A stretch of 35,695 nucleotides of DNA from a virus, in IMG/VR virus record IMGVR_UViG_3300011116_000941, positions 1 through 35,695 of that record, one strand, 5' to 3'. Below, in pieces: positions 1-8,497 of this stretch. Position numbers and translations under genes: made by a program. Numbering within the stretch: the first letter of the stretch is position 1; the number at the start of each line of letters is the position of its first letter. Below the pieces are notes generated by a model. The model worked only from the letters and a program-made list of their open reading frames with translations. It was not told the origin of the DNA and did no database searches.

Positions 1-129
1 ACTTTGGATATTTGCCTTTGTCTGCATCTCCACGACCACATGGTTCATACCCGCCACCTTTTTTGGGCGTGAAATATCTACCCAGTTTTCTTTGAACCAG
101 TGAGCAAGACCACCTGATGCTTTAGCCAT
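1..129 (-). CDS. DUF5872-like phage protein, N-terminal part, with internal -1 slippery site
   Basis: Partial gene that runs off the left edge. Translation from ATG at 129 gives MAKASGGLAHWF, then a segment with WVDISRPKK. In the annotated frame the sequence then loses family resemblance (VAGMNHVVVEM). In the -1 frame it continues GGGYEPCGRGDADKGK, which matches the continuation I know from phage proteins of the DUF5872 type (WVDI-RPK-GGG-PCGR). The switch falls exactly at a heptamer A AAA AAG (plus-strand 58-64), correctly phased with the zero frame. This is either programmed -1 frameshifting or one missing A in a homopolymer. The ATG lies 3 bp after the stop of the upstream protease gene, so the two are co-transcribed. 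Function unknown; family assignment is from memory of the motif. Confidence 0.6.
   Translation of the reverse strand, partial: MAKASGGLAHWFKENWVDISRPKKVAGMNHVVVEMQTKANIQS
58..64 (-). promoter_or_regulatory. A AAA AAG slippery heptamer (possible -1 frameshift site)
   Basis: The minus-strand heptamer is read as CCA AAA AAG in the zero frame. A -1 slip gives AAA AAA GGT, which restores the conserved GGGYEPCGR continuation. This is the heptamer used in dnaX and many phage tail-chaperone genes. No downstream pseudoknot can be assessed because the window ends 57 bases later. A sequencing or assembly loss of one A explains the data equally well. Confidence 0.4.
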
Positions 130-131
130 GG

Positions 132-1631
132 TTACTTGCCTACTGTTTTGCGTTTAATTCCAAAAGAGTCAGTCCAAGCATTTGCTTCTTTGAGAATTTG
201 ACTTATCGGTGCATCAAGTTCAATCACATTCATTTTTTGGTCATTGCCCAAACGACCATCTCTTGCATCTCTACCAACTGTTGCCGCCCAACGATGATGA
301 CCGTCAACGACATAACCATCACGAGAAACAAAAATTGGTTCTGCCGAAGGGTCATAATCTTTTGAAGTCATCATGCCGCCAACTTTTTCGCCATTCATAT
401 CTTGTTGAGTTGCCTTAAGTTTGTCGGCACGAACTCTTTTTGGTTTTGATGCAGATATTCCTGCTTTGTCAAGATGAGCCAAAAAGTCTTCAGTTCCATC
501 AACTTCATCTTTAGGTTTTTTGCCATCTTTAACTCTTTTTGCATTTTGCTTTGCCAGCAATTTTTCGGCTTTAGAACCCTTAACAACTTCGCCTTTTGCC
601 TGTGGCATTGCATCACGAGGAATGCCTTTGTTGCCAGCGCAAAACAAGTTTGTGCCTTTTACTGAGACTTTGCAAAGGTCATATCTAATGGCATTTTTTT
701 CGCCACGCTTTTCGGCATCTTGAGCCATTTTTGCAAGTTCTTTAATCAAAGTGTGAGCGCCTTTAACATCAGGCATATCTATGGTTTCGCCAGCAAGGAC
801 TCTTTTTATTCCTTCTTCAATTGTTTTGGCAGTCTTTATGCCGCCTTGTTTTTTAGATTTTTTTTTACTGCCTTTAACTGAGCCGCCAACACCTGCACCA
901 CTTTTGCCACGAGTCCACTGGTTTCCACGGAAAGGATGTCCAGGGCCTTCACCTTTAGACATACTTCTTTGCTCTGAAATTGCTATGGCAAGTGCTTGTT
1001 GTGGACTAGTGACTTTTTTACCCGAAGAAGATTTTAATTTGCCAGCCTTGAACTCTCGCATAACTGTGGCAACTTTATTCTTCTTTTTTTTCTTTGCTTT
1101 AGAAATTGCTTTTTCAACAATTGCAACCTGAGCCTTACGCATAACCGACCAGTATTGAGGGTTGTATTTTTCAACTGATTGTGGTTCGCAAGCGCATTTT
1201 TCTACTTCGGTAATTTTGTCAAAAGCAATCTCTTCGTTATGACGCTTGCCAGTGCCATGAACAGAGAAGCCTACATATCCACCTTTTTTAACTTCATTCC
1301 AAACACGGTCATCATTTACCTTAAAGCCAACCCACCAACCGATAGGAACTATTCCCATTGGAATTCCAAGTGCCAATTGCTTTTCTTTTGAGAGAACAAC
1401 CGATTCAACCATGGTAGAAACGCCTTTTCGGATATGCATTTCGCCACCATCTCGTGACTTCAAAACATAGTCGTAAGCGGCTTTTTCAAGTTCATCTTCG
1501 GACTCAATAAAGTCTTCTTGCCTATCTAGAAGAATCTTGTCGTTAGTGTCTTTGATAACCGATGCCCAGCCAAAAACCAATTGTTTCTCTTGGTCAATTT
1601 TGACGATAGTTCCGTTCGCAACTTTAGACAT
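132..1631 (-). CDS. XkdF-type prohead protease fused to a ParB-like domain
   Basis: 499 aa, with three recognisable parts. Residues 1 to about 135 (FGWASVI, then HIRKG, GWWVGFKV and GYVGFSVHG) resemble the phage XkdF/peptidase S78_2 prohead protease family, which trims scaffold and capsid proteins during head maturation. Residues about 190-225 (MREFKAGKLKSSSG and QALAIAISEQ) match the DUF6496 motif. After a linker containing GHPFRGNQWTRG, the C-terminus from about residue 405 has VRADKLKATQ, then VVDGHHRWAA and an AWTDSFG tail, the pattern of ParB/sulfiredoxin-like nuclease domains. The Lys-rich middle (KKKKKNK, GSKKKSKK) is probably flexible. It lies downstream of portal and the MuF protein, as head proteases usually do. 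The ParB-like fusion is unusual; its activity is not established. Confidence 0.8.
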   Translation of the reverse strand: MSKVANGTIVKIDQEKQLVFGWASVIKDTNDKILLDRQEDFIESEDELEKAAYDYVLKSRDGGEMHIRKGVSTMVESVVLSKEKQLALGIPMGIVPIGWWVGFKVNDDRVWNEVKKGGYVGFSVHGTGKRHNEEIAFDKITEVEKCACEPQSVEKYNPQYWSVMRKAQVAIVEKAISKAKKKKKNKVATVMREFKAGKLKSSSGKKVTSPQQALAIAISEQRSMSKGEGPGHPFRGNQWTRGKSGAGVGGSVKGSKKKSKKQGGIKTAKTIEEGIKRVLAGETIDMPDVKGAHTLIKELAKMAQDAEKRGEKNAIRYDLCKVSVKGTNLFCAGNKGIPRDAMPQAKGEVVKGSKAEKLLAKQNAKRVKDGKKPKDEVDGTEDFLAHLDKAGISASKPKRVRADKLKATQQDMNGEKVGGMMTSKDYDPSAEPIFVSRDGYVVDGHHRWAATVGRDARDGRLGNDQKMNVIELDAPISQILKEANAWTDSFGIKRKTVGK

Positions 1632-1639
1632 ATTGGCAG

Positions 1640-1645
1640 ATTATA
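1640..1645 (-). promoter_or_regulatory. -10 box TATAAT for near-leaderless start of the protease gene
   Basis: A perfect minus-strand TATAAT lies 8 bases upstream of the ATG at 1631 and no Shine-Dalgarno sequence is present. Transcription would start within a few bases of the ATG, giving a leaderless or near-leaderless mRNA, which is common in Actinobacteria. I found no good -35 box. Confidence 0.45.
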
Positions 1646-1672
1646 GAGCATATAGTCGCCAAGATGAAAGCG

Positions 1673-1909
1673 TTAATTCAAAATAGAGACTTTGATAACC
1701 ATGGCTTTTGGAATTGCGATGATATTGTCGTATGACTCATGTGAAATATGGGATTGGGCAATAACCAAGTGGTCTTTTTTGACTTCGGGCAAAACCCACC
1801 CTACTGTTTCAACTACCCATGGTTCGTCAACAATGTCGTCAATATCTATCCAAGAATGCGAAATGGAGTGGGCATCATTCCACGAAACTTTTACGAGTGC
1901 TTTGTCCAT
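1673..1909 (-). CDS. Small conserved phage protein of unknown function
   Basis: 78 aa. It has the layout WNDAHSISHSWI, then DEPWVVETVGWVL, HLVIAQSHIS, YDNIIAIPKAMVIKVSIL. I recognise this general pattern (Trp/His-rich N-terminus, VxTVGW, VIAQS, IPxxMV) from many phage genomes where it sits near structural genes. No function is known to me. It lies between the MuF gene and the protease gene on the same strand. No clear Shine-Dalgarno is seen; a TAGTAT hexamer ends 6 bases upstream of the ATG, so this start too may be leaderless. Confidence 0.7.
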   Translation of the reverse strand: MDKALVKVSWNDAHSISHSWIDIDDIVDEPWVVETVGWVLPEVKKDHLVIAQSHISHESYDNIIAIPKAMVIKVSILN

Positions 1910-1974
1910 TCGGCAATACTACTCGTTTTAACCATGGTAAAGCATCTAGCAAAAACGGCTATTTTGCTTGTAAA

Positions 1975-4900
1975 TTAAGCGTTTTTAGGATTCCAGTATC
2001 CACGAGAATAAACATCATCTACATTTACCTTGTAAATTTTGCCATTTCCACGCTGAACATACCCTAAGTGTTCTTTGCCATTTATGCCGTCAAAAATTCC
2101 AACACTGTAGAGTTTTGAAGATTCACTAGTAGCAACAAGTTTTGCATTGGTCGGAATAAAATTCACAGTACCCCTAAACATTTTTGATAAATCTTTTGAT
2201 TCCGCTTCATCTGCAAAAATAATTTTTGACGCTGGCACACCAACACTAATTAATCTGTCAACTATTGTTTCTCCACCAAAATCTTCGTCTTCAAAGTCTC
2301 TGTATTCTACTGGCAAAACAATATATTTAATATCTTGTTTTTTTACTCCACCATGAATTTGCGCTTCAAGATATCCACCAACATCGCCAGAGCCAAAAAC
2401 TTGTGATGATGCTGTAAATTCGCTACTGCCATGATATGTAGGAAATGATAACTCTGAATGTGTAGTTACCATGTTTAACGAATCGCCTTCGTTCCAAGTT
2501 GTTCTTGCGTTTGTTTTTTTGTCAACAACTAGAGCAATTCTTCCGTATTGCGAAGCCAAGCCATTAATTTCTGAATCAAAACCTTGAGGGTGAACTTGAC
2601 CATAAACAGGTCTTAAAGACGGTTCTAGTGACGGGTGTAAAGAAAAAGACGCAAGTTCTTGTGCCGCTCTTTGCCTAGTGCTTAAAACTCCACGACTTGA
2701 ACCAGTTTCAAATTGAGTTTTGTATCTTCCATCTTCAGGAGTAAAAATACGCATTACTACATCTTCTTCTGCATTTAAGGTTACAACTTCATCACCATCT
2801 CTGCCACCAAAAATCATTGACCTAGAATCTCTTTCTATCTTGTCTAAATCTAGACCACCATCTGAGGCAATTGTTTTATCAAAACTATCTTCCATTTCTG
2901 ACCATGGTTTTGACCTTTGACCAATGTAGATTGAAGCCCTTCTCATTCTGCCTTGAATTCTTGCACGGGCGTGAAGACCTTCAAAAACAATTTTTGCTTC
3001 TTGTGGTGTAAAACCAAGTTTTCCCAATTGTGATTCAAGAATACCAAATTCTTTGCCAGTCATGTTGAAATTTTTTGTGTATTCCAAAACCATTTCTGAA
3101 TAAAGTTTTGCTATTTCAGGGTTCATTGAATTAGGCATTAACCATTCAATCGGTGCGCCAGTTTTTCTAGCAACTTCCAAATCGTTTGTTGGTTTTGGTA
3201 AAGCATCGTAACCTGAGTGTTGCATAATTTCTCCGTCAAGAGTTGCATCGCCACCAAACAATTTTCCTTGACTGGGTGTTCTTCCACCATTAGGTGCAAA
3301 AGTGAATCTACCGAGTTCATCATGGTACGGATTGAACTTTTCAATATCATAGGGTATTGATGCACCATCGGTTAGATAAACCATAAGTGGGTGAGTCGGT
3401 GACAGTGTAAGTAAATTCAAAACTTTTGTTTTTCTAACCATGGCTTTCAAAAGTGCTTCGGGTGTTGGAATACCAAAGCCAGTATCGTTGCCGTTTAACA
3501 CAACTTTTACGAACGGCAACCATCGCTTGTAAAAAGTTTGTGTGCTTTTTACTCTTGAACGACCAAGCAACCACCAAGCCGTAAATCCTTCTGCGAGCAT
3601 TTCGTAAACATCAGAAGTGCCATATTTTGCAGGAGTTTCCAAGCCGAATTGTCGTTTGGCATTCGGGTTATTTGCATTGACATAAGTGTAGTGATGACCA
3701 ATCTCGTGAACTGCTACGCCATATGTATATTTGGCAACCAAATCTTCTTGAGATGTAACAACTGGGTAATCGCTTGTGTAATTGGTTTGAGCAACAGTTG
3801 GTGCGTTTAATATGCGAGGGCCTGAATCATTCGCAACTTTGTCGGCAATTAGTTTTGCTCTTCGGTCATCGGTATAATCAATGACCATATCGCCTGCTCG
3901 TTTATCTTGGTCGCCAGCGTATTCGCCATCTGCATCTCTCAATGCAGTAGTAAAACTAATTGTCAATTTATCAATCGGAATACCCATGGCTTTAGCCTCT
4001 TCTAAGGCTTGTGCCGTAGCCTGCATTTGTCTTTTAGCATTTTTACCTTTAGCAAAATCGGGCGTTATGGTTATAGATTCAACGCCTAACTTTTTAATTG
4101 ACTTTTCAACTTGAGAAACTGTTTTGCCATAACGCTTATCTGCTTTGTTTTCAGGCAAAACTTGTGCAATTCCATTTGCATCGGGTGGCATCAAAAGTTT
4201 GCTAGAGCCTTCTGCGGCAAGTTTTTCTACAGCCGCTTTACGCTCTGCGCTACTAAAACGAATAAGTGAAGTTACTTTTCCTTTAAGACCCAAAGCCCTG
4301 CGATTCATTTTTGGCTTTGCAGAAATTCTTTTTCCAGCAGGTGCAAAAGTAAAACGCCCCAATTCATCATGGTAAGGGTTGAACTTGCTTAAAACATATT
4401 GTTCAAATTTCTCATCATCAGTTTTGCCAATGAATAAACGCTTTTGTGCCGCAGACATGGCGATACCTTGCGAGCAACGACAATTCGGATGTATTGCTGA
4501 TGGATAATCCACAAAACCGTTTGGTGTTAACCATTGTTCAAATATGCCAACTTCAACATTGTTCATCGGCCCACATATCTCACATACACGCTCGTCGTAA
4601 CTTGTAGTCCAAACACGCTTTGCATCAGGTGGCAACGAACCATCGGCTACTGCTTGTCGCCAAAATTCTGCCTGACCAATACCAGTGGCACGAGCAATTT
4701 CTGTTCTTGCGATGGTGTTGGCACGATATCTCAACAATCTGTCTGCATACTTGTCGGCTAATTTTTTGGCGTTTGCTTTTGTAGCACCACTTTGAATGAG
4801 TGTGTCGTAATATCGGTCAACTGCATCCGAATGTGCAGGCAATAAACCAACACGGCTTTCAATTATCTTTACTGCTTCACGCCGAGTAACAATTCCTTCC

Positions 4901-5313
4901 ATGGCATCGCCAATAACTTTGTCAAGAATCTTTTGTGAAGTTTGAGAAAGATTAGTTGAAAGGTCAACCGAAATGTTCCTCGCCGCTTCAATGATGGTTG
5001 GATTTTGAACATTAAATCCAATGTTGAGTCCAATTTTTTCGTCTGTAATTCTTGCGGCACTCCCCATGGCTTTACGAGCAATAGCGTTCAACTTTGATGT
5101 GTCAATCTGCAACGACATAAGGCTCGTTGGTATTGTCGCTACGCTTGAATAATATCCACCTTCAATTTGGTCTAAAAGTTCTTGCAAACTCTTTCGCCTT
5201 GAAAGTTTTCGCATCTGTGCGATGAATTCTGCGGCGAACTCTGCTTCTAGTTTGTCGGTAATAGCGTAAATTGCATTCGCCAAAGACTGCCCACTAAGAA
5301 TTGCCTTTGGCAT
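1975..5313 (-). CDS. Giant MuF (SPP1 gp7-like) head protein with zincin-like and ART-like C-terminal domains
   Basis: 1112 aa; ordinary MuF proteins are about 250-450 aa. Residues about 1-300 are the MuF/gp7 domain: a helical N-terminus, ARTEIARATG, then DERVCEICGPM and HPNCRC, the usual paired-Cys and HxxCxC pattern. A linker, FNPYHDELGRFTFAP, follows at about 310-325. The second segment (about 330-655) contains HEIGHHY at about 535 and a downstream MLAEGFTAWW, which fits a zinc metallopeptidase with a third Glu ligand. The identical linker recurs at about 657-673. The last segment (about 675-1112) has YGQVHPQGFD, TTWNEGDSLN and LEAQIHGGVK; it resembles the ADP-ribosyltransferase-like/DUF3626-type domains seen in phage proteins, but I am not certain. 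MuF domains fused to toxin or enzyme domains are known as phage polymorphic toxins. The start directly follows the portal stop (TAATATG). Confidence 0.85.
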   Translation of the reverse strand: MPKAILSGQSLANAIYAITDKLEAEFAAEFIAQMRKLSRRKSLQELLDQIEGGYYSSVATIPTSLMSLQIDTSKLNAIARKAMGSAARITDEKIGLNIGFNVQNPTIIEAARNISVDLSTNLSQTSQKILDKVIGDAMEGIVTRREAVKIIESRVGLLPAHSDAVDRYYDTLIQSGATKANAKKLADKYADRLLRYRANTIARTEIARATGIGQAEFWRQAVADGSLPPDAKRVWTTSYDERVCEICGPMNNVEVGIFEQWLTPNGFVDYPSAIHPNCRCSQGIAMSAAQKRLFIGKTDDEKFEQYVLSKFNPYHDELGRFTFAPAGKRISAKPKMNRRALGLKGKVTSLIRFSSAERKAAVEKLAAEGSSKLLMPPDANGIAQVLPENKADKRYGKTVSQVEKSIKKLGVESITITPDFAKGKNAKRQMQATAQALEEAKAMGIPIDKLTISFTTALRDADGEYAGDQDKRAGDMVIDYTDDRRAKLIADKVANDSGPRILNAPTVAQTNYTSDYPVVTSQEDLVAKYTYGVAVHEIGHHYTYVNANNPNAKRQFGLETPAKYGTSDVYEMLAEGFTAWWLLGRSRVKSTQTFYKRWLPFVKVVLNGNDTGFGIPTPEALLKAMVRKTKVLNLLTLSPTHPLMVYLTDGASIPYDIEKFNPYHDELGRFTFAPNGGRTPSQGKLFGGDATLDGEIMQHSGYDALPKPTNDLEVARKTGAPIEWLMPNSMNPEIAKLYSEMVLEYTKNFNMTGKEFGILESQLGKLGFTPQEAKIVFEGLHARARIQGRMRRASIYIGQRSKPWSEMEDSFDKTIASDGGLDLDKIERDSRSMIFGGRDGDEVVTLNAEEDVVMRIFTPEDGRYKTQFETGSSRGVLSTRQRAAQELASFSLHPSLEPSLRPVYGQVHPQGFDSEINGLASQYGRIALVVDKKTNARTTWNEGDSLNMVTTHSELSFPTYHGSSEFTASSQVFGSGDVGGYLEAQIHGGVKKQDIKYIVLPVEYRDFEDEDFGGETIVDRLISVGVPASKIIFADEAESKDLSKMFRGTVNFIPTNAKLVATSESSKLYSVGIFDGINGKEHLGYVQRGNGKIYKVNVDDVYSRGYWNPKNA

Positions 5314-5314
5314 A

Positions 5315-6739
5315 TTATTCTTCGCTTAACTCTAGTGCAATCTTTTCCACTGATTCTTCAGTATTGGCTACAACTTTAGGCTCTTGTGCTGGCGGTTGTG
5401 GTTTTGCTGGTTGTGGTTGTTGAGCCTGCGCTTGTGGTTGTGGTTTTGACATATCACCCTTGGCGCTTTCACGCTTTTCAGGCAATTTGGCAATAGAGCG
5501 CAGATGATTTTCAAGTGCATCATCAGGAAACAGTGGAACTCCTGCACCTGCAAGAACCTGAATGTAGTTGCCAAGTTCGCCCAATGGTGGAGTTTCAATA
5601 TCGCCGTATTCAATGGTTGGCAGTTTCTTTAGTTCAAAACCATTGACCTTGAAGAGTCTAGGAATAGCGTGTTCATTAAATACAGAGCGAATGATTTCAA
5701 GCCAGCATCGCAATGAAATTGAAAACAAGTTTGTTTTGTCGGATGAAAGAGCGTAACTACCATTAGCGGCTTGACCTAACAAAATAAAGTCTGCCAAAAC
5801 ACTCGTAGCAATTCTTTGGTCGTATCTTGTAATAATTGTGTTCGTATCAAAACTTCTATTTCCACCTGCCGAAATGAGTTCCATGCGATACATCAAATTG
5901 TTTTTGTCATCGTAAATTGCAGGCAGAATCATGCCCTCTTGTTGGTCACGGCGAATGTTACGAATTGCTGACTTGTAATCCTCGTAGATTGCCTGCTGTG
6001 CGGCAGGTGCATCTGTTCGCATAATGTCAGGGTCAACATACATAACTGGAAAGCCAGCCAAGTCTCTTTCAACACCGATTGCTTCAATCTCTTCAATTCG
6101 GCGCTTGAAATACCATGGTCGGTAGGCGTTTCGCAGAATAGAACGACCCTCAGGGTTGTTTTTATCCGAAGTAGTTCTGAACAAAAGAGCCTTGCCAATC
6201 GGAATTGTCTTCAGGGTGAAGTCGGGTGGAGAAGACTGCACCATGGCTGTAACGCCGCCAGCGTCATCAAACTCCCAGTATTGGCGTGTATCTTGCGCTC
6301 TAATCGGTATCTTGCGCCAGCCAATCAAGCCATCTGTGTATTTTGAACGAGTTTCGCTACTGTTCGTATCAGGCCCTAATCGTTTTTTGTAAACAATTTC
6401 GTGATACGAAAAACCGTAAGTAAGCATTGACAAAATTTCGCTAATCAAATCTTCCCAAGAAGTTGACATATCTTGGATGCAGGATTCCACAAATTTAGCG
6501 GCTCTTAAATCTTCATTAGCCGATGATGCCGACTGAACTCGCCATGATACTTGGCGAACCAATTTGTCAATAGCGAAAAGAATAGCGCCAACTACAGGGT
6601 CGTTATCACGCATTTCACGGTATGTCTGAATTGCCCGATACCCTTGTAATTGGGGCAAAAACTCTTCATAAACATAGCCATTAGAACGCCGTAATCCAGT
6701 AGCGCCTGCTTCTCTAAATAAACCTTTATCGCTTGCCAC
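5315..6739 (-). CDS. Portal protein (DUF935/Mu gp29-like)
   Basis: 474 aa. The portal dodecamer forms the DNA channel at one head vertex and docks terminase and tail. Visible family features are the early RDNDPVVGAILFAIDKLV helix, WEDLISEILSMLTYGFSYHE, GWRKIPIRAQDT, PIGKALLFRT and a conserved GRSILRNAYRPWYFK stretch, the layout of DUF935-type portals. The C-terminus (about 430-470) is a Gln/Pro-rich tail, probably disordered. Translation starts at GTG 6739, preceded by GGAGG at 4 bases. It is the first gene after a strong terminator and is followed directly by the MuF gene, the usual portal-MuF order. Confidence 0.88.
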   Translation of the reverse strand: MASDKGLFREAGATGLRRSNGYVYEEFLPQLQGYRAIQTYREMRDNDPVVGAILFAIDKLVRQVSWRVQSASSANEDLRAAKFVESCIQDMSTSWEDLISEILSMLTYGFSYHEIVYKKRLGPDTNSSETRSKYTDGLIGWRKIPIRAQDTRQYWEFDDAGGVTAMVQSSPPDFTLKTIPIGKALLFRTTSDKNNPEGRSILRNAYRPWYFKRRIEEIEAIGVERDLAGFPVMYVDPDIMRTDAPAAQQAIYEDYKSAIRNIRRDQQEGMILPAIYDDKNNLMYRMELISAGGNRSFDTNTIITRYDQRIATSVLADFILLGQAANGSYALSSDKTNLFSISLRCWLEIIRSVFNEHAIPRLFKVNGFELKKLPTIEYGDIETPPLGELGNYIQVLAGAGVPLFPDDALENHLRSIAKLPEKRESAKGDMSKPQPQAQAQQPQPAKPQPPAQEPKVVANTEESVEKIALELSEE

Positions 6740-6790
6740 TAAGCCTCCGAACGCAAATCGTAGCAGAAACTAGCACACTTAACCCTATAA

Positions 6791-6831
6791 AAGCAAAAAC
6801 CCCACTGCATTTTATTGCAGTGAGGCTTTTA
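6791..6831 (-). terminator. Rho-independent terminator, possibly bidirectional
   Basis: A 7-bp perfect stem (CACTGCA 6803-6809, TGCAGTG 6816-6822) with a 6-base loop is extended by G/C-rich flanks and A-run/T-run tails on both sides. On the minus strand the stem ends in GGGGTTTTT. It separates the basic-protein gene from the portal operon. A second small hairpin, TTAGCG-AATA-CGCTAG (6833-6850), sits over the upstream stop codon. Confidence 0.8.
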
Positions 6832-6851
6832 CCTAGCGTATTCGCTAAGGT

Positions 6852-7049
6852 TTAACGACTGCGCTTATTGGCTTTCTTTGCTTTCTTTTTGCCACCGACT
6901 TTGCCACGCTTTTTAGCGGCTTTCTTTGAGCCTTTACGACCCTTTCTGCCACGACCGCCTTTGCCAGTTTTTCCACCAGTGCCACCAGCACCGTTGATTA
7001 CTACTGCATCGTCACTAAGAGCAACGATGTTAAACATCTTGATTGACAT
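6852..7049 (-). CDS. Small histone-like basic protein (Lys/Gly/Arg-rich tail)
   Basis: 65 aa from ATG 7049, chosen because GGAGA lies 8 bases upstream; the longer open frame to 7100 has no ribosome site. The first 20 residues (MSIKMFNIVALSDDAVVING) look folded. The rest is almost purely Gly, Lys, Arg and Ala (GKGGRGRKGRKGSKKAAKKR), like the C-terminal tails of bacterial histone-H1-like and HU-tail proteins. It probably binds nucleic acid non-specifically; condensation of DNA during packaging or translation control would fit. The terminator lies immediately downstream. Confidence 0.7.
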   Translation of the reverse strand: MSIKMFNIVALSDDAVVINGAGGTGGKTGKGGRGRKGRKGSKKAAKKRGKVGGKKKAKKANKRSR

Positions 7050-7138
7050 TACTTTCTCCGATTTGCTTGTTTGGATATTGCAATTAGAACAATACGGCAA
7101 CTAACTATTGGAGTAAATCTACATCAATGCGTCAATAA

Positions 7139-8497
7139 TTAAAGTCTGTCGGCTTGCTTCTTGTCGTTTTTAGTTTTGATTGAAAGATAATAAAGCCGTG
7201 TTGGTATGCAAACAACATTTCTATCTTTGCCAAACATCTCTTGAAACTGTTCATGGTCTTTAGGATGACTGTATATCAAAAGATTTTCAGGGTTAGCAAC
7301 TTCAACTGATTTCTTAGTCCATTCAAGGTGCATCTTTGCTTCTTCAGGAGTAACAGACGCATTTGTTCGTTGTGTACCAACTAAGTTTTGAGTTTGAATT
7401 GATGCCCATGGTAAACGCTTCGGATAAGTTTTTGACGCAAGTTTAAGAAACTCTTCGTCTTCACGAATTTGAAGGTCGGGCATTACACGCACACCAATTT
7501 CTTGCAAGTAGCGACCAATCCATCGTGAACGATACAACTGCCACAAAGATGCTGCTCTTGGCATATCGTTTGGCGTGAAGTTTGGCGTAATTGCATATTT
7601 AATTCCAGCGTGTAGAACTTTGCTCATGTGGCTTACGACATTATCCCACCATGGGTCAATGTATTCATCCCAACAATAAAACGAAAGAAAAATTTTGCTT
7701 AGGTCTTTCATGCCCGAAGTGCTGTCAACACCCCAATTGTAAAGCCAGTAACCATCCCAATCCATTTCTCTAGTAGCACTACCAGCCCAAGTGTGTAATG
7801 GTTGGGGTAATTCTTCAATCATCATGTCTTCACGCAAATATGGGATTTCCCAAAATGTAGCGCCTGAAAATATCAGGTCGTCTTTTAGCGTGTAAACACC
7901 ACTTAAATCATCAGGCTTCTTTTCAATTTCTTCGCCCTCTTCTTCTTCACCATCAAAAACAATGTCATCGCCATCACGAGTAGCACTAGCAGTTTCGCCT
8001 AAACCAACAGATAGCAAAGGGTCATTTTGTGAGAGTGTTTCTTCGCCTGCATTATTTGATGCCCAAATAACTTGCTCAACATCTGCGGCAGTTGCATTAA
8101 GAATTGCATCCATGTCTGCGCTTGAGTATCCAGTACCATCGGCAGTGCCTAGGTCACGCAACAACTCTGCAAGAATTTGCCCGTCATAATCTGCCAAATC
8201 ATTTGTTTTGTTGTCTGCGAGAACAATTCGCTTTGCGGCAACATCGTCAACATCCACGAACACAACTGCAATTTCTTTCCAACCAAGCGATTGAGCGGCA
8301 AGCCATGTGTGGTTTCCTGCAAGAATTTTTTTGGTAGATTTTTGAACAACGATTGGTCGGTACTGTTTATTTATCTCTAAAGATTCGGCAATCGCTTTTA
8401 CATTACCCTTGCGAGGGTTTTTGTCATAGCCTTTTAATTCCGAAACTGGAACTAAAACTGTCTCGTTAGCAATAATCGTCTGTGGGTTCTTCGGCAT
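7139..8497 (-). CDS. ParB-like domain fused to DUF4417
   Basis: 452 aa from ATG 8497, chosen because AAAGGAG lies 7 bases upstream; the ATG at 8503 abuts the ribosome site. Residues 1 to about 130 are a ParB/Spo0J-like domain: PVSELKGYDKNPRKGNV, then RPIVVQKSTKKILAGNHTWLAA, and VDVDDVAAKRIVLADNKTND. An acidic linker (about 170-195, EEEEGEEIEKK) follows. The C-terminal half (FYCWDEYIDPWWDN, ITPNFTPNDMPRAASLWQ, RWIGRYLQEIGVRVMPDLQ) matches DUF4417, a phage/plasmid domain without known function. ParB-like domains in phages are often paired with methyltransferases or nucleotide-using enzymes. The role here is unknown. Confidence 0.8.
   Translation of the reverse strand: MPKNPQTIIANETVLVPVSELKGYDKNPRKGNVKAIAESLEINKQYRPIVVQKSTKKILAGNHTWLAAQSLGWKEIAVVFVDVDDVAAKRIVLADNKTNDLADYDGQILAELLRDLGTADGTGYSSADMDAILNATAADVEQVIWASNNAGEETLSQNDPLLSVGLGETASATRDGDDIVFDGEEEEGEEIEKKPDDLSGVYTLKDDLIFSGATFWEIPYLREDMMIEELPQPLHTWAGSATREMDWDGYWLYNWGVDSTSGMKDLSKIFLSFYCWDEYIDPWWDNVVSHMSKVLHAGIKYAITPNFTPNDMPRAASLWQLYRSRWIGRYLQEIGVRVMPDLQIREDEEFLKLASKTYPKRLPWASIQTQNLVGTQRTNASVTPEEAKMHLEWTKKSVEVANPENLLIYSHPKDHEQFQEMFGKDRNVVCIPTRLYYLSIKTKNDKKQADRL

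Noticed and set aside
781-1131. 116-aa plus-strand frame
   Set aside because: Shadow of the Lys-rich linker of the protease gene on the other strand (Phe/Leu/Pro-rich translation).
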